DNA of 64,000 bases from Knoxdaviesia capensis (lineage: Eukaryota > Ascomycota > Sordariomycetes > Microascales > Gondwanamycetaceae). The notes under the pieces were generated by a model. That model had not been told where the DNA came from, searched no databases, and worked only from the letters and a program-made list of their open reading frames with translations. A program made the position numbers and the translations under genes. Of the stretch, positions 53,105-64,000 are shown one piece after another. Position 1 is the stretch's first letter. Every line of letters begins with the position of its first letter. The stretch is taken from assembly GCA_001510575.1 (NCBI GenBank), contig LNGK01000006.1, forward strand, positions 62,001 to 126,000, in the 5' to 3' direction.

Positions 53105-54130
53105 ATGTCCACCAACACCGCCGCCGTGCTCGCCGCAAAGGGCGAGCTCCTCGCCGTGCAGGAGTACGCCTACCCGGTGCCGACCGCCACGCAGGTCGTC
53201 ATCCGCAACCGCGCCACCGGGCTGAACCCCGTCGACTGGCTCGCGCAGAAGCTCGGCGCCGACCTGCTCCCGTGGCTGCACTTCCCCGCGGTGCCGGGCT
53301 GCGACATGGCCGGCGACGTGGTTGCCGTCGGCGCCGACGTCACCGCCTTCAAGCCCGGCGACCGCGTGCTCGCGTCGACCCACGGCACGTTCCAGCTGTT
53401 CGTGGCCGTCGACGAGCCCCTCGTGGCCGCCATCCCCGCCGCCATGGCGTTCTCGACCGCCTGTGTCGTGCCGCTCGGCTTCCTCACGGCGGCTACCGCG
53501 CTGTTCCTGCCCGGCTACCTTGCGCTGGACATGCCGGCCAGCCCGCGCGCGCCGCCGTCCGGCCGCACCGTGGTGATCTGGGGCGGGCCGACCAGCCCCG
53601 GCTCGTGCGCGGTGCAGATGGCCGTGGCGGCCGGCTACGACGTGGTGTCGACGGCGTCGCCGAAGCACTTTGACCTTGTGCGCAAGATCGGCGCGCGCGC
53701 CGTGTTCGACTATGCCAGCCCCACGGTTGTCGACGATGTCGTGGCCGCCCTCGCCGGCTCGCCGTGTGTCGGCGCCATGGCGATCGGCAGCCATGCCACC
53801 ACATGCCCCGCCGACGTCGCGCAGCAGTGCGCCGAGGTTGTGAGCCGGGCGCCCGACTGCCGCCCGTTCGTGGCCAGCGCCATGCACCCGAAGGAGAAGG
53901 CGCCCGACGGCGTCACCGTCAAGTTTGTTGCTGTCGCTGACCTGCGGGCCGATGTGGAAAGATGCAATGCCCTCTTCCACACTTATCTGACCAAGGCTCT
54001 CGAGGCCGGCGAGTTTGAGCCGCTGCCGAAGGCCAAGATTATCGGACATGGACTGGATTGCCTTCAGGAAGGACTGCACACGCTGATGAAAAATGGTACT
54101 TCGGGCGAGAAGCTTGTCGTTACGCTGTGA
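53105..54130 (+). CDS. Medium-chain dehydrogenase/reductase, enoyl-reductase type
   Basis: Single exon, 341 residues. The N-terminal GroES-like part shows LNPVDWLAQ, PAVPGCDMAGDVVAVGADV and FKPGDRVLA. The NADPH fold is VVIWGGPTSPGSCAVQMAVAAGYDVVSTAS..., with KIGARAVFDY. No zinc-ligand Cys/His pattern is present, so it is a zinc-free MDR of the ToxD/trans-acting enoyl reductase and quinone reductase kind. Such enzymes reduce double bonds next to a carbonyl; fungal members often serve natural-product pathways but many are stand-alone. No polyketide synthase lies in this window. Conserved late parts include LPKAKIIGHGLDCLQEGLHTL and the final GEKLVVTL. The start follows the CACC context (CACCATGTCC); upstream in-frame codons are the repeat leader. 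Confidence 0.88.
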   Translation: MSTNTAAVLAAKGELLAVQEYAYPVPTATQVVIRNRATGLNPVDWLAQKLGADLLPWLHFPAVPGCDMAGDVVAVGADVTAFKPGDRVLASTHGTFQLFVAVDEPLVAAIPAAMAFSTACVVPLGFLTAATALFLPGYLALDMPASPRAPPSGRTVVIWGGPTSPGSCAVQMAVAAGYDVVSTASPKHFDLVRKIGARAVFDYASPTVVDDVVAALAGSPCVGAMAIGSHATTCPADVAQQCAEVVSRAPDCRPFVASAMHPKEKAPDGVTVKFVAVADLRADVERCNALFHTYLTKALEAGEFEPLPKAKIIGHGLDCLQEGLHTLMKNGTSGEKLVVTL

Positions 54131-54151
54131 AGGCGGCTTGTCATGTAAACC

Positions 54152-54162
54152 AACCCTAACCC
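54152..54162. promoter_or_regulatory. Telobox AACCCTAACCC
   Basis: AACCCTAACCC lies just past the MDR stop codon and about 690 bases upstream of the ZIP start. Confidence 0.35.
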
Positions 54163-54358
54163 TTATGCTCCTGCGCTATCGTGGGGAGGACACGAACATA
54201 ACGCATTCAAACTGATGAATATACGCTTTCCTACTTGCCAACTTAACCTCGATGACTTCGTACTTCCACCACATTCTAAGCCAAACTACATGATTTCCCC
54301 TCCCCCGTCACACTCCCCTCAGCGGTAGTCCACTTCCCCCGCCGCCAGGTGCGGGTAC

Positions 54359-54373
54359 AAACCCTAACCCTAG
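54359..54373. promoter_or_regulatory. Double telobox AAACCCTAACCCTAG
   Basis: Two overlapping CCCTAA-type repeats lie about 480 bases upstream of the ZIP transporter start. Confidence 0.45.
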
Positions 54374-54850
54374 AGCGAGTGCTGACTCAAAACCCCGACC
54401 CTTCTTTTTCAGGGGCCCTAAAGCAAGGCTCTTTTTTTCTTCTTTTTTCTTGGTGGCATCTTCAACGTCGCATATTTTCGGTCGGCTGCAGAAGCAACAC
54501 TTTGATTGAGCAAGCGAACGGCTTGCAATTGATTTTCCCATCCCTTACAGATCTCTTCGGGTTGGCCATTTATTTAATTTGGAGAGCTGCGCATTTGCGA
54601 CCGTTGTTTGATTCCTATTTTCTCCCCTTTTTCCTTCTTCTCTCGTTCTTCTCAAGCCTTCTCTTGCGACTCAGCATGTGTGTTTTCCGTATGCGCCGAT
54701 AGAAGCCAAACCCAACAAAGTCCACGATTCCCTTTCCCGATCTCGTCTCGTCGAACTTCCTTTTTCGCCATCTGCGCTCTTGCGGATCCTTCTCTTGCAT
54801 CTTCGTCATTCTTTTCCTTTGTCTTCAGTCCCCTCAGTTCCACATCTATC

Positions 54851-56255
54851 ATGGGCGGCCTGATACTTCTGATCACGCTCTGCGTATGTTCCCTTCTGTC
54901 AGCCTTCTGGTGGCCTCGTCTGTGGTGGCCCTCAAGGTTCTCTCGATGCTAACGATGTCTTCTCTGTTGTCCCCGAATTCAGGTGATCATGGCGCTTGCG
55001 TATGTGCTCTTCACTCCTGACGCTTCCCAATCCGTGTAACGCCAGAACCTAACTCCTTCTCTGCCTCAACAGCTCGTTCCTCGCCGGCGCACTCCCTCTC
55101 TCGATGAACCTCTCACAATCGCAACTCCGCTTGATATCCAGCATCGGCGTGGGCATATTAGTCGGCACGTCGATGATCGTCATCATCCCCGAAGGCATCG
55201 GCGCGCTCGCCGCACCGCCCGGCCACGGCCACACCCACACGCGCCGCGCGGAGCCCTCCACGCCCACCAACGACGCCGCCCACCCGCCGCCCGCGGCCGT
55301 CGCCCCCATCCCCAGCCACGAGCCCGACGAGCTGCCGACCTTCTTCATCGGCTTCTCGCTGATCCTCGGCTTCATCACCATGTTCCTGATCGACCGGCTG
55401 CCGCGCCACGCCACCGAGCACCTGCGGCCGGCGCCCCCGCCGCGCGAGGTCAGCCTCGAGAACCTCGGCGCGCCGGGGCCCGTGGGCAATGGCCACGCGC
55501 GCGCGAACGGCGCGGCCGGCGGCGGCGGCGGCGGCGGTGGTGGTGCGGACGGCGACGATATGGACGGCGAGGATATCGGCTTCCTGGAGAGTCTGACGCC
55601 GTCGCCGAAGCAGTCGCGCAGCCTGGCCACCACCACCGGCCTGGTCATCCATGCGGCGGCCGACGGCATTGCCATGGGCGCCAGCTCCAGCGTCGACAAC
55701 ACCAAGCTGGGGTTCATCATCTTCTTCGCCATCCTCATCCACAAGGCCCCGGCCGCCTTTGGCCTGACCTCGGTTCTGCTCAAGCAGGGCCTGTCGAAGC
55801 GCGCTGCCCGTGGCCACCTGCTGGTGTTCAGCCTGGCGGCGCCGATCGGCGCCCTCGGCACGTGGTTCCTGATCCAGCTGCTCGGTGGCGGCAGCTTTGA
55901 CGGCGAGTCGGGCCACTGGTGGACCGGAATGCTGCTGCTGTTCTCCGGCGGAACCTTCCTGTGAGTGCCCCCCCCCTCTGCCTCTTCTCCTCCTCCCCTT
56001 CCAGACATCACATTGTGTCTTGTGTTTCTCACCCTATCCTAACATGCTCCTCTCTCATCTAGATACGTTGCAATGCACGCCATGCAAGAAGACCCGTCGC
56101 CGGCCCATGACCACCACCACTCGGCCATGATGAACGGCTACGGCGACTCCTCCGCCTCCTATCGCCGCCCGGCCGGTCCGCAGCTGCGTGATACTGTGGC
56201 CACTGCCGTTGGGATGCTGCTCCCGCTCTTGGCACAGCTGGGGCATTCCCATTAA
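54851..56255 (+). CDS. ZIP-family metal transporter, ZIP9/Atx2-like
   Basis: Exons 54851-54883, 54983-54999 (only 17 bases), 55073-55960 and 56063-56255 join in frame to 376 residues. The joins produce MGGLILLITLC-VIMALA-SSFLAGALPLSMNLSQSQLRL, the ZIP9 start, and SGGTFL-YVAMHAMQED near the end. Spans: LISSIGVGILVGTSMIVIIPEG, LPTFFIGFSLILGFITMFLIDR, then TTGLVIHAAADGIAMGASSS and FFAILIHKAPAAFGL, which carry the two conserved histidine motifs of the metal path, followed by HLLVFSLAAPIGALGTWFLIQLL. The relatives sit in the Golgi or trans-Golgi and move Zn or Mn. Between spans there is a His/Pro-rich loop (GHGHTHT) and a long Gly run (near 510-525 bases into exon 3). A DHHHS cluster follows the last loop. 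Confidence 0.88.
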
Positions 56256-57686
56256 CTCCCCCCCCCGCCCGGTCTTGTCTCGGGACCCTTCGGGTAACTA
56301 CTTCTCTCTTCCCGCTGGCTTCATTCTCATGTGCATATGTTTTCCCCCCCGTTTTCCCTTCCTCCTCTGCTAGACTGTGGTACATCCCCCGGCCTGTTTG
56401 ACTACTGTATCACTGTTTCTTTCCTACTGTTGTCTTCTCCCTACGTGTGACTATATATATCCCCACTCGGGGGGCTCTCTGTTCTATGTCTGCTTTCCAT
56501 GTTCATGTTTTCGTCGTTTTCTTGGATCGATCAAGGGGTTTTGCTTGGGTTGATTCTATCTGTTTTCGCGCATTAGACTATCCCTCTTTCTTTGCTTCAA
56601 AAATTCCAGCTGTTTTGCAGATGTCTTCTTTCATTGCTCTCTGGCTTCATCTAACGTGTCCAATATATGTCTCCGGCTAGCCCACATAGACTGATTGAAA
56701 AAGGCGGCTGGCGAGCAGACGAGAAATGCACGTTCCCCACCAACCACATATGTCCACATTCCCACTCCCGTTTGCCCTTCCAGAACATTTGGCATTAATT
56801 ACGCGGCGACACAGACACTATCGACACAAATACCACATGTCTCAGCTCTTCAACCAAAAGCATAACTGCACCAAGCCGTCCAGGGACGCCAGCCGTGAGG
56901 GCTCAACATTACGGAGAGAATCACCAGAAGTCAAGTGCCAGAGAAAGTCCGGAACAAACATGAGTATTAGATTGAGAGGGAAAAAACGAGGAAAAACAGA
57001 AAAATGAACACCCATCCCAGATATGCCGTAATTAAATGCATGAAAAAGTGCTCCCGAAAAGTCCCTCCAACAAAAATAAAAAAGAATCTACAAGTAAAAG
57101 TTCCCCGCCTGTAGTGTGTGTGTTTCTTGCATACATTCTCCAAACTTGATCATCGTCGAAGCACCAGGCCACAAACTTGCTGTTTAACTAGATCAGACAC
57201 CTCAACGTCTTTCCGTCCAGCGTTTGCAGGTAATGCAACCGGAACGACGCCATAAAAAGACAAATGCCGCTTTTTGGACTCGGATATCAATGTCAAACCG
57301 ACTCCTAATGCATCGGCAGGCAGCCACGTGCACAGATGGATGTACATATCTGCTCGTTAAGTGAATGGAGTAATGGAGACCTCGGTAAGATAATGCATTA
57401 TGCCAGCACGCGCATCGCTAACTCCAGAACGACGAGAACAGTACTCCGGAGCACTGACTGTTGATGATTTCGAAGAAAACACATCGATGAACCTCTAGCT
57501 GAAATCTATGTATCATCTAGATGATAGCGGTCCGGACACATCTATAGTTGACATGTACGAGCCAGACTTTTGCGCGCTAAAAAGGAAAGAAAAAAAAAGA
57601 AAGTTGGTCGGAAGATGTTCATTGCGTGCACTCGTAGTCAAGCCGTTCGGTCTATTGGCTAAAGCCCGGTGATTCGATTTGGTAGT
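56256..57686. other. Convergent 3' region ZIP / Cdc4-type
   Basis: 1.43 kb between two gene ends, with T-rich ZIP 3' sequence, then AT-rich sequence. Several 60-90 codon ORFs are present but none has a recognisable motif. Confidence 0.5.
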
Positions 57687-59994
57687 TTAGGACTGGTGAG
57701 AGGGGAAAAACGTGGCCTGGCCGCTTTGCGCTGGAGCCGTCATCGGGCCTGCATCGGCCATGTCAATGTCGCCATTGTGCGACGTGTCAATGTTCGACGG
57801 GAGGGTCATCCGTGTGCCTCGGAACTCGAAGGGGAGGGCGCTCATTGGCCGGTTGGGCTCGTCACCGCGCACCTGTCTTGCCGACAGAGAAAGCGGTTGT
57901 TCTGCAAACATGTCTTCGGGAGGTGAAAAGTTCCACACCTCCATAATGGTCCGACCGGCTCTCAGTGCCAGTGCGACACACTTCTCGTCTTCAAAGGCCA
58001 CGCGCCACACGGCCTCACCCTGGGCAATCAGTTCTCGGACAAGATTTCCGGTCTTAAGATCCCAGATCTTCACTCTGCCGTCACTACCGCCGCTGACAAC
58101 CCGGGTATCGTCAAACTGGAGGCTGGTGACGCTGTTGTCGTGCGCGGCCAGACGGTGGATGGGCGCCATGCGCTCAAGAGACCAAACACGGACTGATCCA
58201 TCAGACCCGCCAGTCACCAACGTGTCTCCGCGCAACTGCAGCTGGCCAACCAGCGATGTGTGTCCCTGAAGGATTGTTAGGCATTCACTATTTAGGGCAA
58301 CCCGTTAGTTATCAGAGCTGACATGACGCATAAGCATAAGGCGGTTGGAAATGCGGGTGGTCTTACCCAGTGGTGGGATCCCAGATCCGGACATTGGTGT
58401 CCAGACTGCCAGTGACCACACGACGGCCATCAAAGGCAATGGCGTAGATTTGGCTGAAGTGGCCCTGCAGGGTCTGCAGACACCGCCCTTCGGAGATGCT
58501 CCACACTTTCGCAGTAGTGTCGTAGCTGCCCGACACAACAATGTCATCCTTGATCTCCAAGCATCGCACACTAGCTTGGTGCCCAACAAGGATATTGCGG
58601 CAGACTCCAGTCCGGATGTCCCAGATTCGGAGGGTGGTGTCACGAGACCCAGAAATTGCCGTGTTCGCGTCGGACATTTTCAGGCAACGGACAGTGCTAG
58701 TATGGCCGCGAAGGACGTGGGTGCAGGTTCTATGAGAAGTGTTAGCACGAGTTTTCATCACAGCCCAAAGGGGAGACAGAGCAAGAGGGACCAGAAAAAA
58801 AATACGAACCCATTCACAAGATCCCAAACGCGGACGTCACGGTCGCATCCGCCACTCACGAGAGTATCGTCCCACAGAACCATTGCCCAGACACCCATAA
58901 CGTGACCTGTAAGGATACGCTGCTGGTCGCCCGAACTGTCAAAAACGTGGATTCTCGCATTATCCAGGCCCACGGCAATATACTTTGACGTGAGATGGAG
59001 ACTTGTCACCACACCACCCTCTTGAGTGATGCTCTTAACTTCCTTCTGACCGCCTGATCTCCATGCCGCTTCAACCAGGTACCGCTGCTTGAAATGAGAC
59101 TTGTACGATCGCGCCGGCGGATGGCCGATCATGGGGACGGGGAAAGTGTCTTGCATGATATCTTCGGGGAGACCGAGAGTCATGTCGTCGGGGATGGCAG
59201 ATCTCAAGCCCTGGAATGGAGTCATGGGGAAAAGAGCCGAGGGGATAGCGGACGCCTGCGAGCCTTCCGACTGATACTCCGCGATGTTGCGGCCGTAATC
59301 ATGCTTTTCGCAAAGAATCTTCCAGGTCAGGTCGTCGCTAACGAGATCGTGCCAGCGTCTCGAAACTTGTGAGGCGCGGGCCAACACTTTCGGGTCGTCA
59401 ATACACGACAGAATCTGGATAAAAAGAGGCAAGTCACGATGTACGGGTTAGCATGAAACCGGGAGCGGATGAGTGAGTTGGCTCTTGTGAGAAGACGGCA
59501 TCCCATGGAGATGTAAATAGAGGGACAAGACATACCCGTAGACACAGTTCCTCAGGAAGACTGGTAAAAGGATCCTTCTTGAGAAGGGGGCTGACGAACT
59601 GGTGTACAAAACTCAGCTGTTGGCTGGTGCACTGGTTCAGAAGATCGGCGAGAATGCGAGTGCGCTGAGGACCCGAGCAGAGGTTGAAGTGTTGGCGCAT
59701 CTTGGCGAGAAAAATATCCTCTTCATCGGTGGCATCCTTCCAGTCTGGGCAGGTGTGGGAGGGGCCGGGAGAGGCGGCCGGAGTGGGGGGAGGAGGAGGC
59801 GAGCCGACAGGCTGGGTGTCAAAGCCGGCGGCCGCGGTGGCGGTCATGCTGGGGGTAGGCGGGCCGCGGATTTGTTGCGAGTTCTTGTCATACCTCGAGT
59901 TGAGGATCACATTCGAAGTATTGAGAATCAACTCCTCGCCGAGGACGCTGCCGCGCCGCTCGGAGAGGCTGAGCGGTCGACGATAGCCGGACAT
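57687..59994 (-). CDS. cdc4: Cdc4/FBXW7-type F-box WD40 protein
   Basis: Exons 59994-59536, 59414-58810, 58729-58367 and 58287-57687 (introns 121, 80, 79 and 79 bases) join in frame to 675 residues. The F-box is rebuilt across intron 1: DPFTSLPEELCLR-ILSCIDDPKVLARASQVSRRWHDL (about 140-178). From about 270 there are seven to eight WD40 blades: LTGHVMGVWAMVLWDDTLVSGGCDRDVRVWDL, LRGHTSTVRCLKM..TAISGSRDTTLRIWD, LVGHQASVRCL..VVSGSYDTTAKVWS, LQGHFSQIYAIAFDGRRVVTGSLDTNVRIWD, LQGHTSLVGQL..LVTGGSDGSVRVWS, LAAHDNSVTSLQF..VVSGGSDGRVKIWD. Such proteins are the substrate-binding arm of SCF ubiquitin ligases and read phosphodegrons in cell-cycle and other regulators. The donor of intron 2 (GTTCGT) is unusual but is the only one that keeps frame and motif. 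Confidence 0.92.
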
Positions 59995-62900
59995 GGCTGG
60001 CTAATAAGAGGCCAGTCCGAGGACGGCGGAACGGATATGAATGGAACGAATGGGTCCAAGGGGATAGGCTAGGTCTAGGGGAACCGGAGGGCGGAGGTAC
60101 GGGATATCGGAAGACCAGTAGACGGCAAAGATAATTCTAGGTGGGGAGACCGTCGGGGTATTAAGAAGAAATCGAGTCGACCGGAAATATCCCGAGAGGG
60201 GGGGGAGAGAGAGAAAGAAAGAGAACGAAGACTAAGGCTCTGTCGAAGATGTGTCTGAGATTGTGAATACGAGTAGATGTCAGTCAGCCTGAATGGGTGT
60301 ACGCATGTCAAGAAGAAACGGCCATGTGTTTCAAGAAAACAGCAAGTGAGGGCGGCGAAGAATGAATGTGAAGTTGTTTCGGAAAGGTAAATAAGTAGAC
60401 GAGAAGCAAAAGCCGGGGCCGAAGGGGAAGAGAAAGAAGAAGGTTGACGATGGCTCCCAGAAAAGACTGATGACGAGATAAGAGAGTTTGTGAGGGCGGC
60501 CGGGTAAAATGGGGATCAATAACAATATATATCAAAAGGGTGGTGGGCCAGTGGATGACATGAGGGTAGGAGCGAACGGCATCGTCGGATTGTTTGGAAA
60601 GGAAAGAGCACCCGGAGCAGAAAAAAGAGAGCAGGAGGGGTGGCCGAAGGCGGGCGAGATTGGAAGGAGCGGTGGAGGCTCATATAGAGAGGAAGACTGC
60701 AACAGCCGAAACGTTGCAGTCCACGTAGTTTGCAGTCACGGCGCCCTCACAGTCTGTCGTGTAAAAAGAACTTACCGAGCAACGAGTCAGAATCGCAACC
60801 CTGATGCGATCACGAAGGGGGAAAAGGCGGAGAGAATGGATTCGAGATTTCGGGGGTGTTTGACTCGGAGGAGAAGACGGATGGAGAGTGGGAATGGAGA
60901 GAAGGAAGGAGGTCGGAATGTGGAAGAGAATGGGAAGGAGACAGAACAGAGGAATTAGAGAGAAGGAAGGAACGAAAAGTGAGACGGTTTGGGCGAGTTC
61001 TAAGAAAAAGAGGACGAAGAGGGATGAAAGGACTAAAAAGCTGAACAGGAAAAAGAAACAACAGAAAGAACAGAGGAAAAGGAAAGTTAATGGGCAGACG
61101 AGAAATAGAAGGCTGGAGGCGGCAAAAGTGGTTTTGTATTGTTACAGAATGTGTTTTTAGAGGGTAGTAATGATAAGGAAAGGCCACCTCTAAAAGACAC
61201 AGCCCTGGTCAGCACAGTTATAGTGTTCTGTGGTATGCTAGGGGGGGCAAATGGGCAGTAGGTTTCGAGGCAAACTATCTGTTGCTTTATACTGATTGGA
61301 AGAATGTGAAATGCAATAGGCTTGTAATGCATAGTGCACTCAACATTATAGTGCTTAACCTCCCTGAAGAGGAAACCCGGATATAGAAGCTAAAGGTCCT
61401 CGGAAAAGCATAAGGAATGCATGCATTCATACAGTTATCGGGGCCCTAATTCCAACCAACGGCTACAAGAAGACTCTCCTTATGCAATAAAGTGAACTCC
61501 GGAAAGGAAACATAGTGAGATACGGAAATGACATAGCAAGGGAAGGAGGCAGCAGAGCCCAACACGTGCACTTATGCCCAAATATATCCCGGCAGGAGCA
61601 GAGCAGAAACATCAGGAAGGTCTGGTCCAACTGGCCTCGTGCACGGCAGGAGCAGATGGATCATGTCGATGCATTGGCTCAGAACTGGGCAGGATCGAAG
61701 ACAAAGGCACATCCAAGAATGGAAGCGGCGGTAGAGGAATCTGCATGGGCATGGTGCAAAACTGGCAAGGGGCGCCGACCAGGGAAGGAAGGAAAAGGAA
61801 ACAAGGGAAGGGACGGTACGAGAACGGCCGAGGATTTTTATTGGCAGTGAACCTATAGGTAAGTGGTGGTAAGCGGGCGGTCAGATATTCAGGACAACAG
61901 TGACATGGGAAGCGAAGCTGAATGTGGTGGATGTGTTTTCTACCTTTCTTTGCACGGAAGTACTTTGCACCCATTCGTTGCTGGTGCAGGTACATTGTAG
62001 TGGAACTGTGCCGCTGATCCCAGGCCCCGGTTCTGTCAGAGGTTATTCGCCTTTTTCCCCCCTTTCCTTCCTTCCTCGTTAGTTTTTTCTCCGGCCGGTG
62101 TTCAAGCGGAGTCCCGAGCGCTATGAAAAAGGTTAAAGGGGAAAGAGCGCCGCGGCCCCTTCCTGATGATCCAGGCCTTGCGAATCACGCCGGACTCCCC
62201 TTCCCCATCTTCAAGGATTACGATATCGCCACATCATATCATATTTCGTCGTCGAGGAGAGAAGATACTTCGTGATATTGATGATTTCTATGATCTTTTC
62301 TATCGCCGGCTTATGATATTGCTATCCTAAGTTAGTATACGGCCAATACTCACTCATTCGTATGAGAAAACATTCTCTTCCAGGACCAAACGCTGTGGCA
62401 AAGAACCAAGACCAGAGACGAGAGGCCCAAACCGATCAGACCGTGGATCCCCGGGTCTTAATGTTCCCCCCTCGCGCACATCGCAACCACTCCAAATCAG
62501 GCGCGTCCGTCTTCCTTTTCGATACCGTGACGCAGACCGTAAGATCGCGTTAGACACCATAACGTCTTTGGCGTCGATATGTGCGTCTGCAGGAAATGGA
62601 TTCGGTGATTGTTAGCCCAGTCCGGCCAAGTGTCGAGGCGGTCAGATATTAAGTTGCATTCGCAACCGTGCAGTACCGGTCATGCTCAATCTAAAAGACG
62701 TCGAACCATCTATTGAGAGTGTGACGGTTGCAGCGAACAGTGATCCATCATCCAAGCGACGGCCTCTCGTTTCCCTTCCAAAGACAGAGTCAAAAACGGG
62801 CCCAAAGCACTTTCTTGTATGTGTTTCTGGTCCGCAGTACAGTAGGTCTAGGTGGGCAAGGGAATGAAATAACTACGATGTAACCCGCAAATCCTCGTTA

Positions 62901-64000
62901 CCAGTCTTGACCGCCGCCGCCGCCCGTATCGTACGTAAGTGGGCTGTCTGTCTGATCTTTCTATTCATTGTCTATCTCGCGGATCAATTCATTGAAATAT
63001 GCAAGGCTTCTCGGGAGTCGCGGCCTGTGTTGGCCAATGGCTATGATACTAGGGAGCAGGCGTGGACTTCAAGCATAGGGTTATTGCTTTGAGGCCGTTT
63101 GATGGCACAACCGCACACGCAAGCCCGTAACTGACAAGGCAAGTTGACGGCCTCTGTTTACGGAGCTCCAGAAGCAAAGCTGGTGCAGGGGGAAAGAGAA
63201 CCTTGACAGGGCAAGGGGGCGCACAACGAGTCAACGACAAGTGGATAGCAAGACTGAACAGGGCCGCCCTGGAAGATGATGGGATGCTCAGCGTTTGACT
63301 GTGAAAATCTGGCCCGCACATCACATCATACAGGACGTAGCCCACGATCGGGAGGCATGGAAAGCGGCATCTCCAACTTATGGAGTCCCGTTGTGGTGAC
63401 AAGAGACGCCGCTCGGTCGTCTCTCTGTAATCTTCTTTCTCTGTTTTCCTACACAGACAACGGCGATTCTCGTTATGCGTCGACGGTCCCTCCACACAGT
63501 GGTTCGCTCAGAAATTGCGTTGATATGCAATGATCCTCGACAGAAGATCAGATATCCCGTTTGTAATTCCCTCCAATATAGGCCGGGTCTAACCTGAAAT
63601 CCGGTAGTGTGCCGAACATCTCCCTCCCACCGTCAAGCCGTGGGAGCATACAGAGCTTGAACGTTCAGCTGAGCCTGAAAGAGGCCTCATTGCTCTATAT
63701 CTCAGGTACCAATATCCCAGAATAGAAATCAGGGACATCAATGCAATACGGACCAGAGGAGGATGGGTTAGGTGATTCTCCAAAAGATGGGATGGGAGCT
63801 GAATCCATCCATCCTTTCCTGTCTATAACTTTCTTGTAAATCCCACGAGGACTTGTAGATGCCACTTGCCAATAGTTCTGAGTCCCGGAATGCTGCTTCG
63901 CGTACCTGAAGGCCAGTGGTTGATCTAAGAGGGCTGGAATGCAGAAGCCCTTTTCGGATTCTCCACGCTTCAGCGCAGTATCTCTTTTTCTCTCTCCCCC
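59995..64000. other. Gene-free right end, upstream of Cdc4-type gene
   Basis: 4 kb in which I can support no gene, RNA or element. From about 60140 to 61110 the plus strand is purine-rich, so the minus strand carries a CT-rich leader for the Cdc4-type gene. From 61200 to 64000 the composition is mixed; ORFs up to 148 codons occur on both strands without family motifs. The final CT-rich bases (63960-64000) could be the leader of a plus-strand gene beyond the edge. Confidence 0.5.

Larger units (their letters stand above)
54131..54850. other. Intergenic region MDR / ZIP
   Basis: 720 bases with two strong telobox sites and a CT-rich stretch (54560-54840) leading into the ZIP gene. No gene is seen. 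Confidence 0.55.

Noticed and set aside
57600..57700. tRNA-like GATTCGATTT near the Cdc4-type stop codon
   Set aside because: No matching acceptor stem or D/anticodon arms could be paired around it; I found no tRNA anywhere in the window.
63049..63495. 148-codon minus-strand ORF near the right end
   Set aside because: No domain, repeat or signal peptide; codon use differs from the real genes in the window.

Overview
The window is a gene-dense piece of nuclear chromosome from a filamentous ascomycete (Pezizomycotina). It carries 20 protein-coding genes. The support is: short introns (58-295 nt) with GTAAGT/GTATGT-type donors and CTAAC branch sites, GC-rich third codon positions, CT-rich gene leaders, and a gene set typical of moulds (GH55 glucanase, Sin1/AVO1, PMT2, INSIG, Cdc4-type F-box protein, fungal HNH_2 protein). 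Protein wording resembles Eurotiales (Aspergillus-like) best, but that is recollection of the families, not a search. I see no tRNA, rRNA, CRISPR array, intact transposon or bacterial-type operon.

Layout. 1-6.5 kb: a 5' part of Rev7 running off the left edge (-), the proteasome regulator PI31 (+) and an importin-9/Kap114 karyopherin (-). 9.3-12.1 kb: a PMT2-type protein O-mannosyltransferase (+). 13.5-14.4 kb: a Rab GTPase with an unusual interswitch insertion (-). 16.7-19.2 kb: a choline-transporter-like Pns1/SLC44 protein (+). 20-25.1 kb: a two-RING/LON-domain protein and an INSIG-family protein, both (-). 27.7-35 kb: a degenerate HNH_2 protein, the 60S assembly factor Mak11 and an Ark1/Prk1-type kinase, all (-).

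38.7-42.6 kb: a secreted tandem-repeat protein with Kex2-like sites and a 12-cysteine tail (+), facing a GH55 exo-1,3-beta-glucanase (-). 43.8-46.6 kb: TORC2 subunit Sin1/AVO1 (+). 47.6-49.5 kb: a small GPI-type Ser/His-rich surface protein (+) facing an NFKBIL1-like J-motif protein (-). 49.9-54.1 kb: a divergent pair of oxidoreductases (SDR - and MDR +) on a 1.9 kb shared promoter. 54.9-56.3 kb: a ZIP9-like metal transporter (+). 57.7-60 kb: a Cdc4-type F-box/WD40 protein (-). The last 4 kb hold no gene I can support.

Most genes are housekeeping (protein turnover, nuclear import, glycosylation, trafficking, ribosome assembly, TORC2 signalling). The accessory-looking parts are 35-42.6 kb and 47.6-53 kb. 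The best candidate for something undescribed is the 315-residue secreted repeat protein at 38.7 kb. Exon structures are given inside each entry; every multi-exon gene was checked for reading-frame closure across the proposed introns.
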